A DNA stretch of 63,257 nucleotides from Schwartzia succinivorans DSM 10502 (GCF_900129225.1 NZ_FQUG01000011.1:1-63257), one strand, 5' to 3'; positions 41,622-50,348 are shown, counted from the first letter of the stretch. Numbers and translations are program-made. The notes: generated by a model not told the origin, from the sequence alone.

Positions 41622-42974
41622 ATGCGTTTTTTTAGCAATCGGAGGTCTAGTACACCAAATAAAATGTCTGAAAGCGAAGTAAAAACAGGGGGAAGCAACA
41701 CGGTCGAGCTATATAAAAAAGCAAAAGATACGGAGGGAACCTTCAATGATAACAAAGATATGATACAAGTTGATGGAAGGCCTGTGTCTAAACGTACTAT
41801 TGTGTGGAATACTAAAAGCAAAATAAATTTACGATTAAAAGCCGAGGCACTGGATACTTTCATGGATGAAGACAATGGGCAAGACATAGAAGTATTGGAC
41901 GAACCGGTCTGGGAATCCAGGAGAGAAGATATTTTTCGTGCTGTAAGTTATGCAGTTGAAAGAAATACTTCTAAATACTGTTATAGGCCACATACTGTGG
42001 AAGTCATTTTTCATCGAGATGATCCGGATAAGATTGACGATAAAAATAAAAGAAATGATGCTAAATACAATAGCAAGGGTAAAGATACTGATGTGACATC
42101 AAATGAAAGTATTCATGTATCCGATGCAAGATGGACCTTTGACGATATTTATGTGCCGGAAAACGTAAAAGAAACTATTGAACGGAGTTTGTTAATTTCG
42201 CGACATCGCAAACAACTTTTCGATGATTGGAAGCTGGGAAGCGGAAATCAGGGACGGGCAATAGTGTTTAATTTTTATGGTCCACCGGGAACAGGTAAAT
42301 CGCTCACGGGGGAGGCGATTGCAGGAGAACTCGGCAAAAAGGTGTACACGGTAAATTACTCGGAACTGGAATCAAAATTTGTAGGGGAAACACCTAAAAA
42401 TATAGTCAGAGTATTTAAGAAAGCACAGGAAGATGATGCTGTATTGATATTTGATGAAGCAGATTCCTTCTTGGGCAAGCGGCTTACAAATGTCACGCAG
42501 TCGGCAGATTATGGTGTAAATATTACCCGGAGTGTTATGCTGATTGAGTTGGAAAAATTTGATGGAATCGTAATATTTACTACGAATCTTATTAGCAATT
42601 ATGATGAAGCTTTCAAACGAAGAATCCTGGTAAGTATGCCGTTTGATCTTCCTGATTTTAAAGGGAGAACTAATATTTGGGAGATATACCTAAAGCGGGG
42701 AATGCCCTTAGAAGAAGGGATTACCGCTGAGAGTTTAGCAAGTGCATATGAGAATATATCCGGAGCGGATATAAAAGATATCACGCTTTATGCAGCTGTG
42801 TCGGCGTTATATCGCGATGAAAATAATGTACTGTTGACAAAGAAGGACTTTGATGACGCATATGCGCTTATATTGAGGCGGAGGAATAGTAAAAAAGAAC
42901 CTGCTGTTTCGATAAAAACTGAGAGAATTTCTGCTGAGCAGTATAAGGAGGAAACCAATGGGGATATTGGATAA
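41622..42974 (+). CDS. AAA+ ATPase (Vps4/SpoVK-like), first gene of an unrecognised operon
   Basis: 450 residues. The N-terminal ~165 residues are charged and match no domain I know; residues ~93-132 look globular. The AAA+ module has Walker A GPPGTGKS (220-227), Walker B VLIFDEAD (274-281), sensor TTN (320-322) and an Arg-finger pair FKRR (331-334). Pore-loop candidates are around 250-256 (ESKFVGE). It probably remodels or unfolds a partner protein. GAGGGGAACG precedes the ATG. Its stop overlaps the next gene by 17 nt. Base composition is clearly more AT-rich than flanking genes. Confidence 0.85.
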   Translation: MRFFSNRRSSTPNKMSESEVKTGGSNTVELYKKAKDTEGTFNDNKDMIQVDGRPVSKRTIVWNTKSKINLRLKAEALDTFMDEDNGQDIEVLDEPVWESRREDIFRAVSYAVERNTSKYCYRPHTVEVIFHRDDPDKIDDKNKRNDAKYNSKGKDTDVTSNESIHVSDARWTFDDIYVPENVKETIERSLLISRHRKQLFDDWKLGSGNQGRAIVFNFYGPPGTGKSLTGEAIAGELGKKVYTVNYSELESKFVGETPKNIVRVFKKAQEDDAVLIFDEADSFLGKRLTNVTQSADYGVNITRSVMLIELEKFDGIVIFTTNLISNYDEAFKRRILVSMPFDLPDFKGRTNIWEIYLKRGMPLEEGITAESLASAYENISGADIKDITLYAAVSALYRDENNVLLTKKDFDDAYALILRRRNSKKEPAVSIKTERISAEQYKEETNGDIG

Positions 42975-43629
42975 GATCGTTGAGGTCTATCACGATTTAT
43001 ACACGAAAACTCAGCTTAGGACTATTGAGACCATTATGGGAAACAAAAATTTCTTCCGGGAGGAATGTGTTTTTTTTGATAATGGACGTGTAGCCAGTGG
43101 AATTAAGCAAATGCAAAATGATTACATGGCGATAGGCAAGGAAATAGCATACTTGAAGGAAGATGGTGCTGAAAAAACCGGTAATAAAGAGAAAATCAAG
43201 GAACTGCTGACCAGACAATATGAAATTTTGCAAGTGATGTGTTTTCAAGGAAGTCAAAACTTTAATAATATTGGTAACTGTATAAAATGGATGGGAAATT
43301 TTAAAAATGATTTTCTTGAGTGTTTATATGGGCTGCAAGCATATGCAGACGGTAATCACGAAGAGGCTTTCGACCGATTAAAAGGATATTCTGAACAGCA
43401 CAAAGGTTTCGGAGATCATTATTTGCTAAACTTAGTATTTGGGGAACTGCTGTTGGAGCGAAACAATTATAAACTGGCAGAATTTTATTTGAAAAACGCA
43501 GTCCTGTTGTGTCCGGAGTCCGTAGATGCACATATAAAGCTCATGGAAGTATATCAAGTTGTTGGTAATATTGCGGGAGTAGATACTGAAGAGAAAATCG
43601 TTGAATTGTTGAGGTGCAACGTATGTTAG
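42958..43629 (+). CDS. Helical-repeat (TPR-like) protein
   Basis: 223 residues starting inside the AAA+ gene after AAGGAGG. It is helical throughout. The last ~100 residues read as two or three TPR-like pairs (LECLYGLQAYADGNHEEAFDRL, then LLERNNYKLAEFYLKNAVLLCP), suggesting an adaptor for the AAA+ protein. No signal or TM segment. It overlaps the next gene by 7 nt. No described family is recognised for the N-terminal half. Confidence 0.75.
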   Translation: MGILDKIVEVYHDLYTKTQLRTIETIMGNKNFFREECVFFDNGRVASGIKQMQNDYMAIGKEIAYLKEDGAEKTGNKEKIKELLTRQYEILQVMCFQGSQNFNNIGNCIKWMGNFKNDFLECLYGLQAYADGNHEEAFDRLKGYSEQHKGFGDHYLLNLVFGELLLERNNYKLAEFYLKNAVLLCPESVDAHIKLMEVYQVVGNIAGVDTEEKIVELLRCNVC

Positions 43630-43883
43630 ATACTATTTTTTTTCATAGAGACGGTTCTGAATCATCTACAAGATCCTCTACAGGAATAGGCTCATTTACC
43701 AGATACTTTGATGGGCGTGGCGGCGGAAGTACTTTTAGAATAGGTAATATAAGCTCACGCATTGGAAATCACGGGCAGTTTTTAGGGAGCAGTTTAAAAA
43801 TAGGAAATTCTACTACATATTTTGGCAGCAGCGGCGGTATACGGAGTAGTATGCCTTCGTTATCTGGGTCAAGGAGGAAGTGA
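43623..43883 (+). CDS. Short Gly/Ser-rich repeat protein
   Basis: 86 residues from the ATG overlapping the previous stop (ATGTTAG). After a short N-terminus it consists of Gly/Ser/Thr/Arg-rich motifs with a recurring pattern close to (R/K)IGN(I/S)S: FRIGNISSRIGN, LKIGNSTTYFG. This suggests a small beta-solenoid or an extended strand rather than a transmembrane protein. No signal peptide. It could be the substrate handled by the AAA+ machine. AAGGAGG for the next gene lies at its end. Confidence 0.65.
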   Translation: MLDTIFFHRDGSESSTRSSTGIGSFTRYFDGRGGGSTFRIGNISSRIGNHGQFLGSSLKIGNSTTYFGSSGGIRSSMPSLSGSRRK

Positions 43884-43886
43884 TGC

Positions 43887-44651
43887 ATGGAACAAACACC
43901 TAAATATTTTCATTTTGCTTATGCTGAACAGATGGATGAGTACAAAAAACTGATACCTTGCCCTGAGGCTATTATTAAGTGCTATATGGAATATGAGGGA
44001 AAGATAAAGGTCCCTGATTTACTGGGCAAAACTGTTCGGGTTACGGCACATCAGATACCGGAGCTGCATACAAGAATAAAAAGAATCGCAGATATGACTG
44101 GAATAGATACTCCGGATGTTTTTCTATATGAAGATTTTTATTACGGTGTGCAGGCAAAGGGAATTACATCACCGCGAATTGAGATATCTGCCAAGACAGT
44201 AACTGATTTATCAGAGGAAGAATTTGATTTTTTGGTTGCGCGTGAAATGTGTCGCATAAAGCACGATATGGTCAAATGGGCGCTTGTTGGAGAACAGTAT
44301 TTCAACATGGTAGGAAAAATAGATATAATTCCCGGGGTAGATACTTTAAGCAAGACATTTCAGCTGGTGTATGCTAATTGGATGCGTGTAGCTGATTATA
44401 GCGCTGACTGCTATGGGTATGATGTGGTGAAGGATATACGGCCGTGTGTGAGAGCTATCTTGGCATTGATACTAAATAATGTTTCACTGGCAAGTCAAGT
44501 AAATGTAAAAGAATATATAGGCCAGGCAGCCGATATATATCAGCTTGATGATGTTGTGTACAGATTTAGCGAAAATGATGAGAAAGTTCCATATGGACCT
44601 TTGAGAATAAGAACACTTTTAGCATATGCGGTCAAAAGTGTAATGAATTAA
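43887..44651 (+). CDS. M48-peptidase-like protein with degraded active site
   Basis: 254 residues. The central part aligns by pattern with M48 (HtpX-like) zinc peptidases: LSEEEFDFLVAREMCRIKHD at 108-127 corresponds to the usual LSxxELxxVLAHELxHIxxxH, and WMRVADYSADCYGYD at 165-179 to the downstream E-x-x-AD helix. Both zinc-binding His of HExxH are Arg here (R119, R123), the catalytic Glu is kept (E120), and the distal Glu is Asp (D170). It should therefore not be an active zinc protease and may act as a folding or binding subunit. No clear TM helix. Confidence 0.72.
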   Translation: MEQTPKYFHFAYAEQMDEYKKLIPCPEAIIKCYMEYEGKIKVPDLLGKTVRVTAHQIPELHTRIKRIADMTGIDTPDVFLYEDFYYGVQAKGITSPRIEISAKTVTDLSEEEFDFLVAREMCRIKHDMVKWALVGEQYFNMVGKIDIIPGVDTLSKTFQLVYANWMRVADYSADCYGYDVVKDIRPCVRAILALILNNVSLASQVNVKEYIGQAADIYQLDDVVYRFSENDEKVPYGPLRIRTLLAYAVKSVMN

Positions 44652-44667
44652 ACAAGGGGAGGCTATT

Positions 44668-45027
44668 ATGCTTTTAACAACGATTGGTTTTTGTTTGATT
44701 GGGGCATTGGCATTGGGGGCGATTTTGACACGGTTTTGGGACTCAATAAAAAATTGGCTGAACACTGTGGCTGCTGATGCCGTCGAGAAACATCTTGGAT
44801 ATTCTTGGCGCAATAAAATGCAAAAGGCAGTATCCATGGTTGATAGGGTTATGAATAGACTGAAAAATCGTTCTGTCGTTTATACGAAGGAAAGCCCGAC
44901 GGCTACGTACTTTAACAAAACGACGATAACTTCAGAAGCACCTGTATCATCAATAGATGAAGATATTTTGGCGGAAATAGAAAACCATGGCAATCATATT
45001 GTGCAGGAGTTTGAATACCGATATTAA
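44668..45027 (+). CDS. Small single-TM protein
   Basis: 119 residues: an N-terminal membrane helix (LLTTIGFCLIGALALGAIL) followed by a basic amphipathic stretch (KNWLNTVAADAVEKHLGYSW) and a Ser/Thr-rich tail. It is likely anchored in the inner membrane with its tail in the cytoplasm, which could localise the rest of the complex. AAGGGGAGG precedes the ATG. No family recognised. Confidence 0.7.
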   Translation: MLLTTIGFCLIGALALGAILTRFWDSIKNWLNTVAADAVEKHLGYSWRNKMQKAVSMVDRVMNRLKNRSVVYTKESPTATYFNKTTITSEAPVSSIDEDILAEIENHGNHIVQEFEYRY

Positions 45028-45044
45028 AAGAGAGGGGAATCAGC

Positions 45045-46592
45045 GTGGATTCCGGTGCTGCTTGGGGAAGTATTAACATTGAAACAGAAAAAGTAATTGA
45101 TGATAATCCACAAGTTTGGATTGAGGCTGCTAAAGAAGACTATAAAGGCAAAAGATATAATCAGGCGATGGAAAAAACCAAACAGGCGAAGCTATTCGCA
45201 AACGGTAATTCTAATATTGCTTTTGCCGCGGATATGATAGATTTCAGATGCTGTATGGAAGATGGATATTATAGCATAGCAATACAAACACTGGAAACAT
45301 ATCCTCAAGATAAAATATGTGCCTATTTTGATGGAAATAATGATGTACTAAAACAATATTTGCACGCTGACCTGCCTGAAAATGTGAGCTGTGAAATTAA
45401 AAAATATTGGTGTCTGCAGGTAGAACGCTGGTTAAATGGGAATGCATGTAAAAGTATCGTAAATAATCTGCAGGACATAAATCCGATATGGTTTGCTGGT
45501 AAAGTTTCTGGTGAAAATATTAAACATTTTATCAAACATGATTATGTTGATTTGTTAAGGTTTCTTAATCAAGGTGGATTTAATTTTACTGACTATCGTG
45601 ATGAGCGTGGGACAAATGTTGTTCAAATGTCTGCTAAGTATGATACTTTGCGGGTGCTACAATATTTTCTCAAATTAGGGTGCTGTGATGTTAATTATTG
45701 TGATAGCGAAGGTAAAGATGCTTTATATTATGCTTTGGAAAATAATTCTGACAACTGTGTCAAAGAAGTATTGAACAGTGGGGCAAATGTAAATAAACTA
45801 TATAATCATCGGCGAGAGGAAACAATGTCAGCATTGCAATTGGGCATAGTGTATAATCGTAACGAGTCCATTATTTCAATGCTTTTGGACCATGGGGCTG
45901 ATTTTAATTGGCTGAATAGCAAAGGGAATGATGCATTGCATTGCGGCGTGATGAATGACCGCGTGAGTATTGTTAAAATGTTATTGCAGCGCGGTGCACA
46001 AGTCAATCATCCAAGGAATAAATCTTTGTTTTGTTTGGCGTGCAGCAAAAAGAATGTGTCTCCCCAAATACTGTTATTGTTGATAGACGGTGGAGCTGAT
46101 GTGTTATACTGCGATGAGTCAGGACATGATGGATTTTACTATGTAACTACACGCGGTTTGATACATAAGTTCGATAGTTCGATACATATGTTCGACAGTT
46201 CGGCAACATCGATAATGGGAAAATTGATTGAGCATGGAATAGATATCAACAAAAAGTACGAGAACGGCAATACGGTTTTGAATGTTATTGCGCGAGGCAG
46301 GCATTGGGATTTTTGTGCAAAGGATATGTGGCGAGAACTGTTGCAAAAAAAGGCAAATGTTAATATTGCGAACGATGAAGGCTATACTCCGCTTATGAAC
46401 TCGGTGGACCATAATTGGAGTTTCTCGGATGAGCTGGATATGGCCAGGGAATTGGTAAAAGCCGGTGCGAATGTCGATATTCGAGGAAATGATGGGCGGA
46501 CAGTACGGGATATAATGAGGAGTCATAATATAGATCCTACTAAGCTGTATAATAATTCATCAAGCAATTTCTTTACCAAACTGTTTTCTTAA
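45045..46592 (+). CDS. Ankyrin-repeat protein, last gene of the AAA+ operon
   Basis: 515 residues, GTG start after GAGGGG. The first ~170 residues are helical with one TPR-like element (YNQAMEKTKQAKLFANGN). From ~180 to the end there are about nine ankyrin repeats, best seen in SALQLGIVYNRNESIISMLL, DALHCGVMNDRVSIVKMLLQ and GYTPLMNSV...ELVKAGANVDIRG. No signal peptide. Ankyrin repeats bind proteins, so this is a likely recognition arm of the system. A strong bidirectional terminator follows. Confidence 0.82.
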   Translation: MDSGAAWGSINIETEKVIDDNPQVWIEAAKEDYKGKRYNQAMEKTKQAKLFANGNSNIAFAADMIDFRCCMEDGYYSIAIQTLETYPQDKICAYFDGNNDVLKQYLHADLPENVSCEIKKYWCLQVERWLNGNACKSIVNNLQDINPIWFAGKVSGENIKHFIKHDYVDLLRFLNQGGFNFTDYRDERGTNVVQMSAKYDTLRVLQYFLKLGCCDVNYCDSEGKDALYYALENNSDNCVKEVLNSGANVNKLYNHRREETMSALQLGIVYNRNESIISMLLDHGADFNWLNSKGNDALHCGVMNDRVSIVKMLLQRGAQVNHPRNKSLFCLACSKKNVSPQILLLLIDGGADVLYCDESGHDGFYYVTTRGLIHKFDSSIHMFDSSATSIMGKLIEHGIDINKKYENGNTVLNVIARGRHWDFCAKDMWRELLQKKANVNIANDEGYTPLMNSVDHNWSFSDELDMARELVKAGANVDIRGNDGRTVRDIMRSHNIDPTKLYNNSSSNFFTKLFS

Positions 46593-46603
46593 ACATGCAA
46601 TAT

Positions 46604-46654
46604 AACAAAGGGGCTGTCACATTGATTAATTTTCAATGTGACAGCCCCTTTGTT
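46604..46654. terminator. Strong bidirectional terminator
   Basis: A 22-bp perfect stem (AACAAAGGGGCTGTCACATT... / ...AATGTGACAGCCCCTTTGTT) with a 7-nt loop lies between convergent genes. Confidence 0.93.
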
Positions 46655-46660
46655 TATGCA

Positions 46661-48139
46661 TCACAGGCTGTCTTCATCGAGCTTAAAAAGCTCCTTCTTT
46701 GCAATTTTTCCTGTTGCTGTTTTTGGCATTTCCTTAATCTCGTGGAATTCACGGGGGATTTTGAAAAGTGCCAGATTCTGCTGGAGATATTTCTTGAGGG
46801 CACGCAAATCGACTTCTGTGTCGGGCTGGACTGTGTAATAGCAGCTTCCTGCCTGACCGCGCAGCTTGTCTGCCACAGGGACAACAGCGACCTCGCGGAT
46901 GCCCGGGAAGGCATATATAAGCTCTTCGATTTCTCTTGGGTAAATATTTTCACCCATGCTTATAATCATATCCTTGATGCGGTCAACTATGTAATAGTAG
47001 CCGTCCTCATCACAGCGTGCAACGTCCCCTGTGTGGAGCCAGCCGTCGGCAAGCGTCGTGGCTGTTGCTTCTTCATTTTTCCAGTAGCCGTGCATGACAT
47101 TCGGCCCCTGCACAAGAAGCTCTCCTCTTTCGCCCTTGGGTACGTCAAGGCCTGTCTCGGGGTCTACGATGCGGATTTTCACATCGGGGATGGCAGGGCC
47201 TACTGACGTGGCTCTTGTAGCCTCCGGCGGATTCATGGTGACAACAGGCGATGCCTCGGAAAGTCCGTAGCCTTCTACTATCGGAATATTGAACTTTGTG
47301 GTGAAGGCTGTGCCGATTGCCTCGGGGAGAGTTGTTCCTCCCAGCATGACGAAACGAAGCGTCTTGAAATCCTCGGGTGTGGCGAGCTTTGTTATAAGAG
47401 AGCAGATGGATGGAACCATTACTATAATGGTGACTCCGAGTGCTCTTGTGATGTCGATGGTTTTCTTCGGAGTGAAGGCATCCTGAATACTCAGCGTAGC
47501 GCCCGTGTAAAGACTGATCATGACGGCGCAGGTCCATGCGAAGCAGTGATACATAGGAAGGACGCAGAGTACATTGTCGGAGCTGTTGTAATGAACAACC
47601 TGCTGAAGGTCGATGGTATTCATGACAAGATTCCTGTGGGACAGCACGGCGCCCTTCGGTTCGCCTGTTGTGCCCGATGTGTAGATGAGGGCAGCCGGCT
47701 CGTCGGGACTGAAATCCTTCGGAAGCTCCGGCGGAGGCGGCAGCGTGGTGGGCTCGATGCAGGTGCCGATGTCCATCTGCTTGACATCCTCGTAGTATTG
47801 GGAGTTGATGGCGGCATCCAGCGTCAAAGGCTTATCCGTAAGAAGAAAATGCGAGTCGGCATTTTTAAGAATGAACGCTGTCTCACGCATACTGAGCTGG
47901 AAGTTGATAGGCACGACTATTGCGCCAAGGGACACTATCGCCATATATGCCGCGATATACTCTGCGCGGTTGCGGGAATATATGCCGACGGTGGAACGCT
48001 GACGGACGCCCATGGCGTAGAGCCTGCGGCGGCAGTTTTCCGTTGCGACGCGCAGTCCCTGATATGTAAGCGCTCCCAGCTGGCTGTATATGGCATCGTT
48101 GTTGTCCTTGCCGCGCTTTAATATTTCATGAACAAGCAT
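46661..48139 (-). CDS. Acyl-CoA synthetase (AMP-forming), FadD-like
   Basis: 492 residues of the adenylate-forming (ANL) superfamily: P-loop YTSGTTGEPKG near residue 152, GYGLSEASP near 287, GWLHTGDVA and DGYYYIVDRIKDMI near 370, and the C-terminal catalytic Lys in PKTATGKIAKKEL. It activates a fatty or other carboxylic acid to its CoA ester. The start follows AAGGAG. Single-gene unit. Chain-length preference cannot be inferred. Confidence 0.92.
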   Translation of the reverse strand: MLVHEILKRGKDNNDAIYSQLGALTYQGLRVATENCRRRLYAMGVRQRSTVGIYSRNRAEYIAAYMAIVSLGAIVVPINFQLSMRETAFILKNADSHFLLTDKPLTLDAAINSQYYEDVKQMDIGTCIEPTTLPPPPELPKDFSPDEPAALIYTSGTTGEPKGAVLSHRNLVMNTIDLQQVVHYNSSDNVLCVLPMYHCFAWTCAVMISLYTGATLSIQDAFTPKKTIDITRALGVTIIVMVPSICSLITKLATPEDFKTLRFVMLGGTTLPEAIGTAFTTKFNIPIVEGYGLSEASPVVTMNPPEATRATSVGPAIPDVKIRIVDPETGLDVPKGERGELLVQGPNVMHGYWKNEEATATTLADGWLHTGDVARCDEDGYYYIVDRIKDMIISMGENIYPREIEELIYAFPGIREVAVVPVADKLRGQAGSCYYTVQPDTEVDLRALKKYLQQNLALFKIPREFHEIKEMPKTATGKIAKKELFKLDEDSL

Positions 48140-48504
48140 GATTTCTCACTCCTTGGAGATATTTCATATTTTTGTTGTAAAAATCCTGAAATCTGAGTTA
48201 CAATGTATTATCTAACTATATAATTATATAGTAAGAATCTGAAAAAAACTATAGGCAGGTACATATATATACTATGGATTATTTTCACATATGTGGATAA
48301 ATTTTGACTATTCTATAGATATGAAGTATTTTCCATGAAATTTTCATAAATATCTTTACTTGTTACTGTGAAATGAAGTATAATAAATTTACCAAAGAGT
48401 TGACAAACAACTCATAGAAATCATTTATTAATTCATTCTATTGAGGGGAGGAATGCCGGCAAAGAAATGCTCGACATCTGTTTAAATTAAAGGGGGAAAA
48501 AGTT
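48140..48504. other. AT-rich divergent intergenic region
   Basis: No gene. It holds one perfect DnaA-box-like 9-mer TGTGGATAA (48292-48300), a promoter-like pair TTTACT (48355-48360) and TATAAT (48379-48384) reading toward the DASS gene, and an inverted repeat GAGTTG-ACAAA-CAACTC (48397-48413) just past the expected start of transcription, which could be an operator. A single DnaA box is not an origin. Confidence 0.6.
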
Positions 48505-49911
48505 GTGCTGAAAACAAACATGCAAAAGGGTATTTTTACAGTACTCATCGGTATCATCATTTGGTTCTGCCCTATGCCTGCTGGTCTTAAGCCTGAGGCA
48601 TGGCATATGTTCGCAATCTTCGTATCCACAATCGTTGGTTTCATCCTTCACCCGCTGCCAATCGGCGCCGTCGCACTCATCGCGGTCGGTGTAACGGGAT
48701 TCCTGAAGGTGCTGAAACCGGCAGCAGCTCTCTCGGGCTTCGGTAATGCCACAATCTGGCTTATCGTTTCGGCATTCCTGTTTGCAAAGGGCTTCATCAA
48801 AACGGGCCTTGGCAAACGCATCGCTTACAAAATCATGGCGGCTATCGCTACAAGCTCCCTGAAGCTTGGTTATACGATGGCTTTCACGGATCTTATCATT
48901 GCTCCTGCTACACCGTCCAATACGGCTCGTGGCGGCGGTATCCTGTTCCCGATTGTCCGCAGCCTTTGCGCGGCATTCGAATCTGAGCCGGGTCCGACAG
49001 CAAAGAAAATCGGTTCCTATCTCGTAGCATGTACATTCCAGAATAACTGCATCACGTCGTCCATGTTCATCACGGCTGTTGCTCCGAACCTTCTGGTTGT
49101 TTCGCTGGCAGCTGAAACTGCAGGCGTAGAAATCAGCTGGGGTCTCTGGGCTCTCGCATGTATCGTACCGGGCCTCCTGGCTCTCATCATCTGCCCATAC
49201 CTTGTTTACAAGGTCTGCCCGCCGGATCTGAAAGAGACTCCGGAAGCTCCGCAGATTGCACGTGAAGAGCTTGCTAAGATGGGTCCGATGACGGGCGGCG
49301 AGAAAATCGTCCTCGGCACGTTTATCCTTGCTCTTGCTCTCTGGGCTACGTCCTCGTTCACAGGCTTCAACGCTACTATGATTGCTCTCGTCTGCGTAGG
49401 CATCATGCTTGTCGGCGGTGCTATCGAGTGGAACGATGTTACGACTGAAAAGGGCGCATGGGATACTCTCGTATGGATGGGCGGTCTGATGTCTTTGGCT
49501 ACAGGCCTTGCGAAATCCGGCTTCGTTGCTTGGTTCGCTAAGGGCGTTGCAGGAAGCCTTACAGGTATTTCCTGGCTGACAGCTCTCATTGTCCTCTGCC
49601 TTGTTAACATGTACGTTCACTACGCATTTGCCAGCCTCTCGGCTCACGTCGGTGCAGTCTATGCTGCATTCCTCGCAGTCGCAGTTGCTGCAGGTGCTCC
49701 GCCGATGATGGCTGCTCTCGCACTCGGTGTTGAGACAGGTATCATGGGCTGCCTGACGCACTATGCTACAGGCCCGGCTCCTATCTTCTTCGGTGCTGAA
49801 TATCATACGCAGCCTGAATGGTGGAAGATCGGCTTTATCTGCTCGATTTCCAGCGTTATCTGCTTCCTTGTTATCGGACCGATCTGGTGGAAGGTTCTCG
49901 GACTCTGGTAA
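48505..49911 (+). CDS. DASS-family anion:sodium symporter (2-oxoglutarate/malate-type)
   Basis: 468 residues, GTG start after AAGGGGG (ATG 48520 is the alternative). About twelve helices carry the DASS motif APATPSNTARGGGI near residue 130 and YATGPAPIFFG near 430. The branch resembles the CitT / plastidial 2-oxoglutarate-malate translocator group. It would import or exchange di- or tricarboxylates. Codon use is biased toward frequent codons, suggesting high expression. Terminator follows. Confidence 0.93.
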   Translation: MLKTNMQKGIFTVLIGIIIWFCPMPAGLKPEAWHMFAIFVSTIVGFILHPLPIGAVALIAVGVTGFLKVLKPAAALSGFGNATIWLIVSAFLFAKGFIKTGLGKRIAYKIMAAIATSSLKLGYTMAFTDLIIAPATPSNTARGGGILFPIVRSLCAAFESEPGPTAKKIGSYLVACTFQNNCITSSMFITAVAPNLLVVSLAAETAGVEISWGLWALACIVPGLLALIICPYLVYKVCPPDLKETPEAPQIAREELAKMGPMTGGEKIVLGTFILALALWATSSFTGFNATMIALVCVGIMLVGGAIEWNDVTTEKGAWDTLVWMGGLMSLATGLAKSGFVAWFAKGVAGSLTGISWLTALIVLCLVNMYVHYAFASLSAHVGAVYAAFLAVAVAAGAPPMMAALALGVETGIMGCLTHYATGPAPIFFGAEYHTQPEWWKIGFICSISSVICFLVIGPIWWKVLGLW

Positions 49912-49925
49912 TTACTTCAAAACAT

Positions 49926-49962
49926 AAATCACGCAGCTTCTTCGGAGGCTGCGTGATTTTTT
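49926..49962 (+). terminator. Terminator of the DASS gene
   Basis: AAATCACGCAGC / GCTGCGTGATTT stem, TTTTTAT tail. Confidence 0.9.
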
Positions 49963-49995
49963 ATGCAGATTATTTGGCGTTTTTTCAAATAGTAC

Positions 49996-50024
49996 TTGCA
50001 CCGAAGACATCGCAGTGATATAAT
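49996..50024 (+). promoter_or_regulatory. tRNA promoter
   Basis: TTGCAC (49996-50001), 17 nt, TATAAT (50019-50024), 17 nt before the mature 5' end of the first tRNA. Confidence 0.85.
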
Positions 50025-50040
50025 AATACATGTTCTGAAT

Positions 50041-50117
50041 GCGCTGTTAGCTCAGTTGGTTAGAGTATCACCTTGACATGGTGGGGGTCGCAGATTCGAT
50101 TTCTGCACAGCGCACCA
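50041..50117 (+). tRNA. tRNA-Val (anticodon GAC)
   Basis: 77 nt with full cloverleaf: acceptor GCGCTGT / ACAGCGC, D stem GCTC / GAGT, anticodon stem TCACC / GGTGG around loop TTGACAT (anticodon GAC), T stem GCAGA / TCTGC, encoded CCA. Followed by a short terminator. Confidence 0.95.
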
Positions 50118-50128
50118 CTTGAAATTTT

Positions 50129-50149
50129 GGCTGGAGATTCCAGCCTTTT
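50129..50149 (+). terminator. Terminator-like hairpin between the tRNAs
   Basis: GGCTGG / CCAGCC with a 5-nt loop and TTTTATTG tail. Confidence 0.75.
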
Positions 50150-50182
50150 ATTGTATATTTTTGTATTTGTGTTTCGCATATT

Positions 50183-50259
50183 GCTCAAATAGCTCAGTTG
50201 GTTAGAGCACCATCGTCACATGGTGGGGGTCCAGCGTTCGAGTCGCTGTTTGAGCACCA
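50183..50259 (+). tRNA. tRNA-Val (anticodon CAC)
   Basis: 77 nt: acceptor GCTCAAA / TTTGAGC, D stem GCTC / GAGC, anticodon stem CCATC / GGTGG around loop GTCACAT (T33 fits, anticodon CAC), T stem CAGCG / CGCTG, encoded CCA. G at position 32 is uncommon. If the loop register were shifted, T33 would be lost, so GTC (Asp) is rejected. Confidence 0.9.
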
Positions 50260-50266
50260 GATTATC

Positions 50267-50291
50267 AGGAGCCGTTCGGCTCCTTTTTTTG
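50267..50291 (+). terminator. Terminator after the second tRNA
   Basis: AGGAGCC-GTTC-GGCTCCT with T7. Confidence 0.9.
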
Positions 50292-50307
50292 TGCGAAAAA
50301 CAGGAAA

Positions 50308-50348
50308 CAGCCCGTGGGGTTATGCACATTATGCACCTCACGGGCTGT
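50308..50348 (-). terminator. Probable aroE terminator
   Basis: ACAGCCCGTG / CACGGGCTGT stem with a long loop, 80 nt beyond the aroE stop; the - strand T-run is short and offset. Confidence 0.5.
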
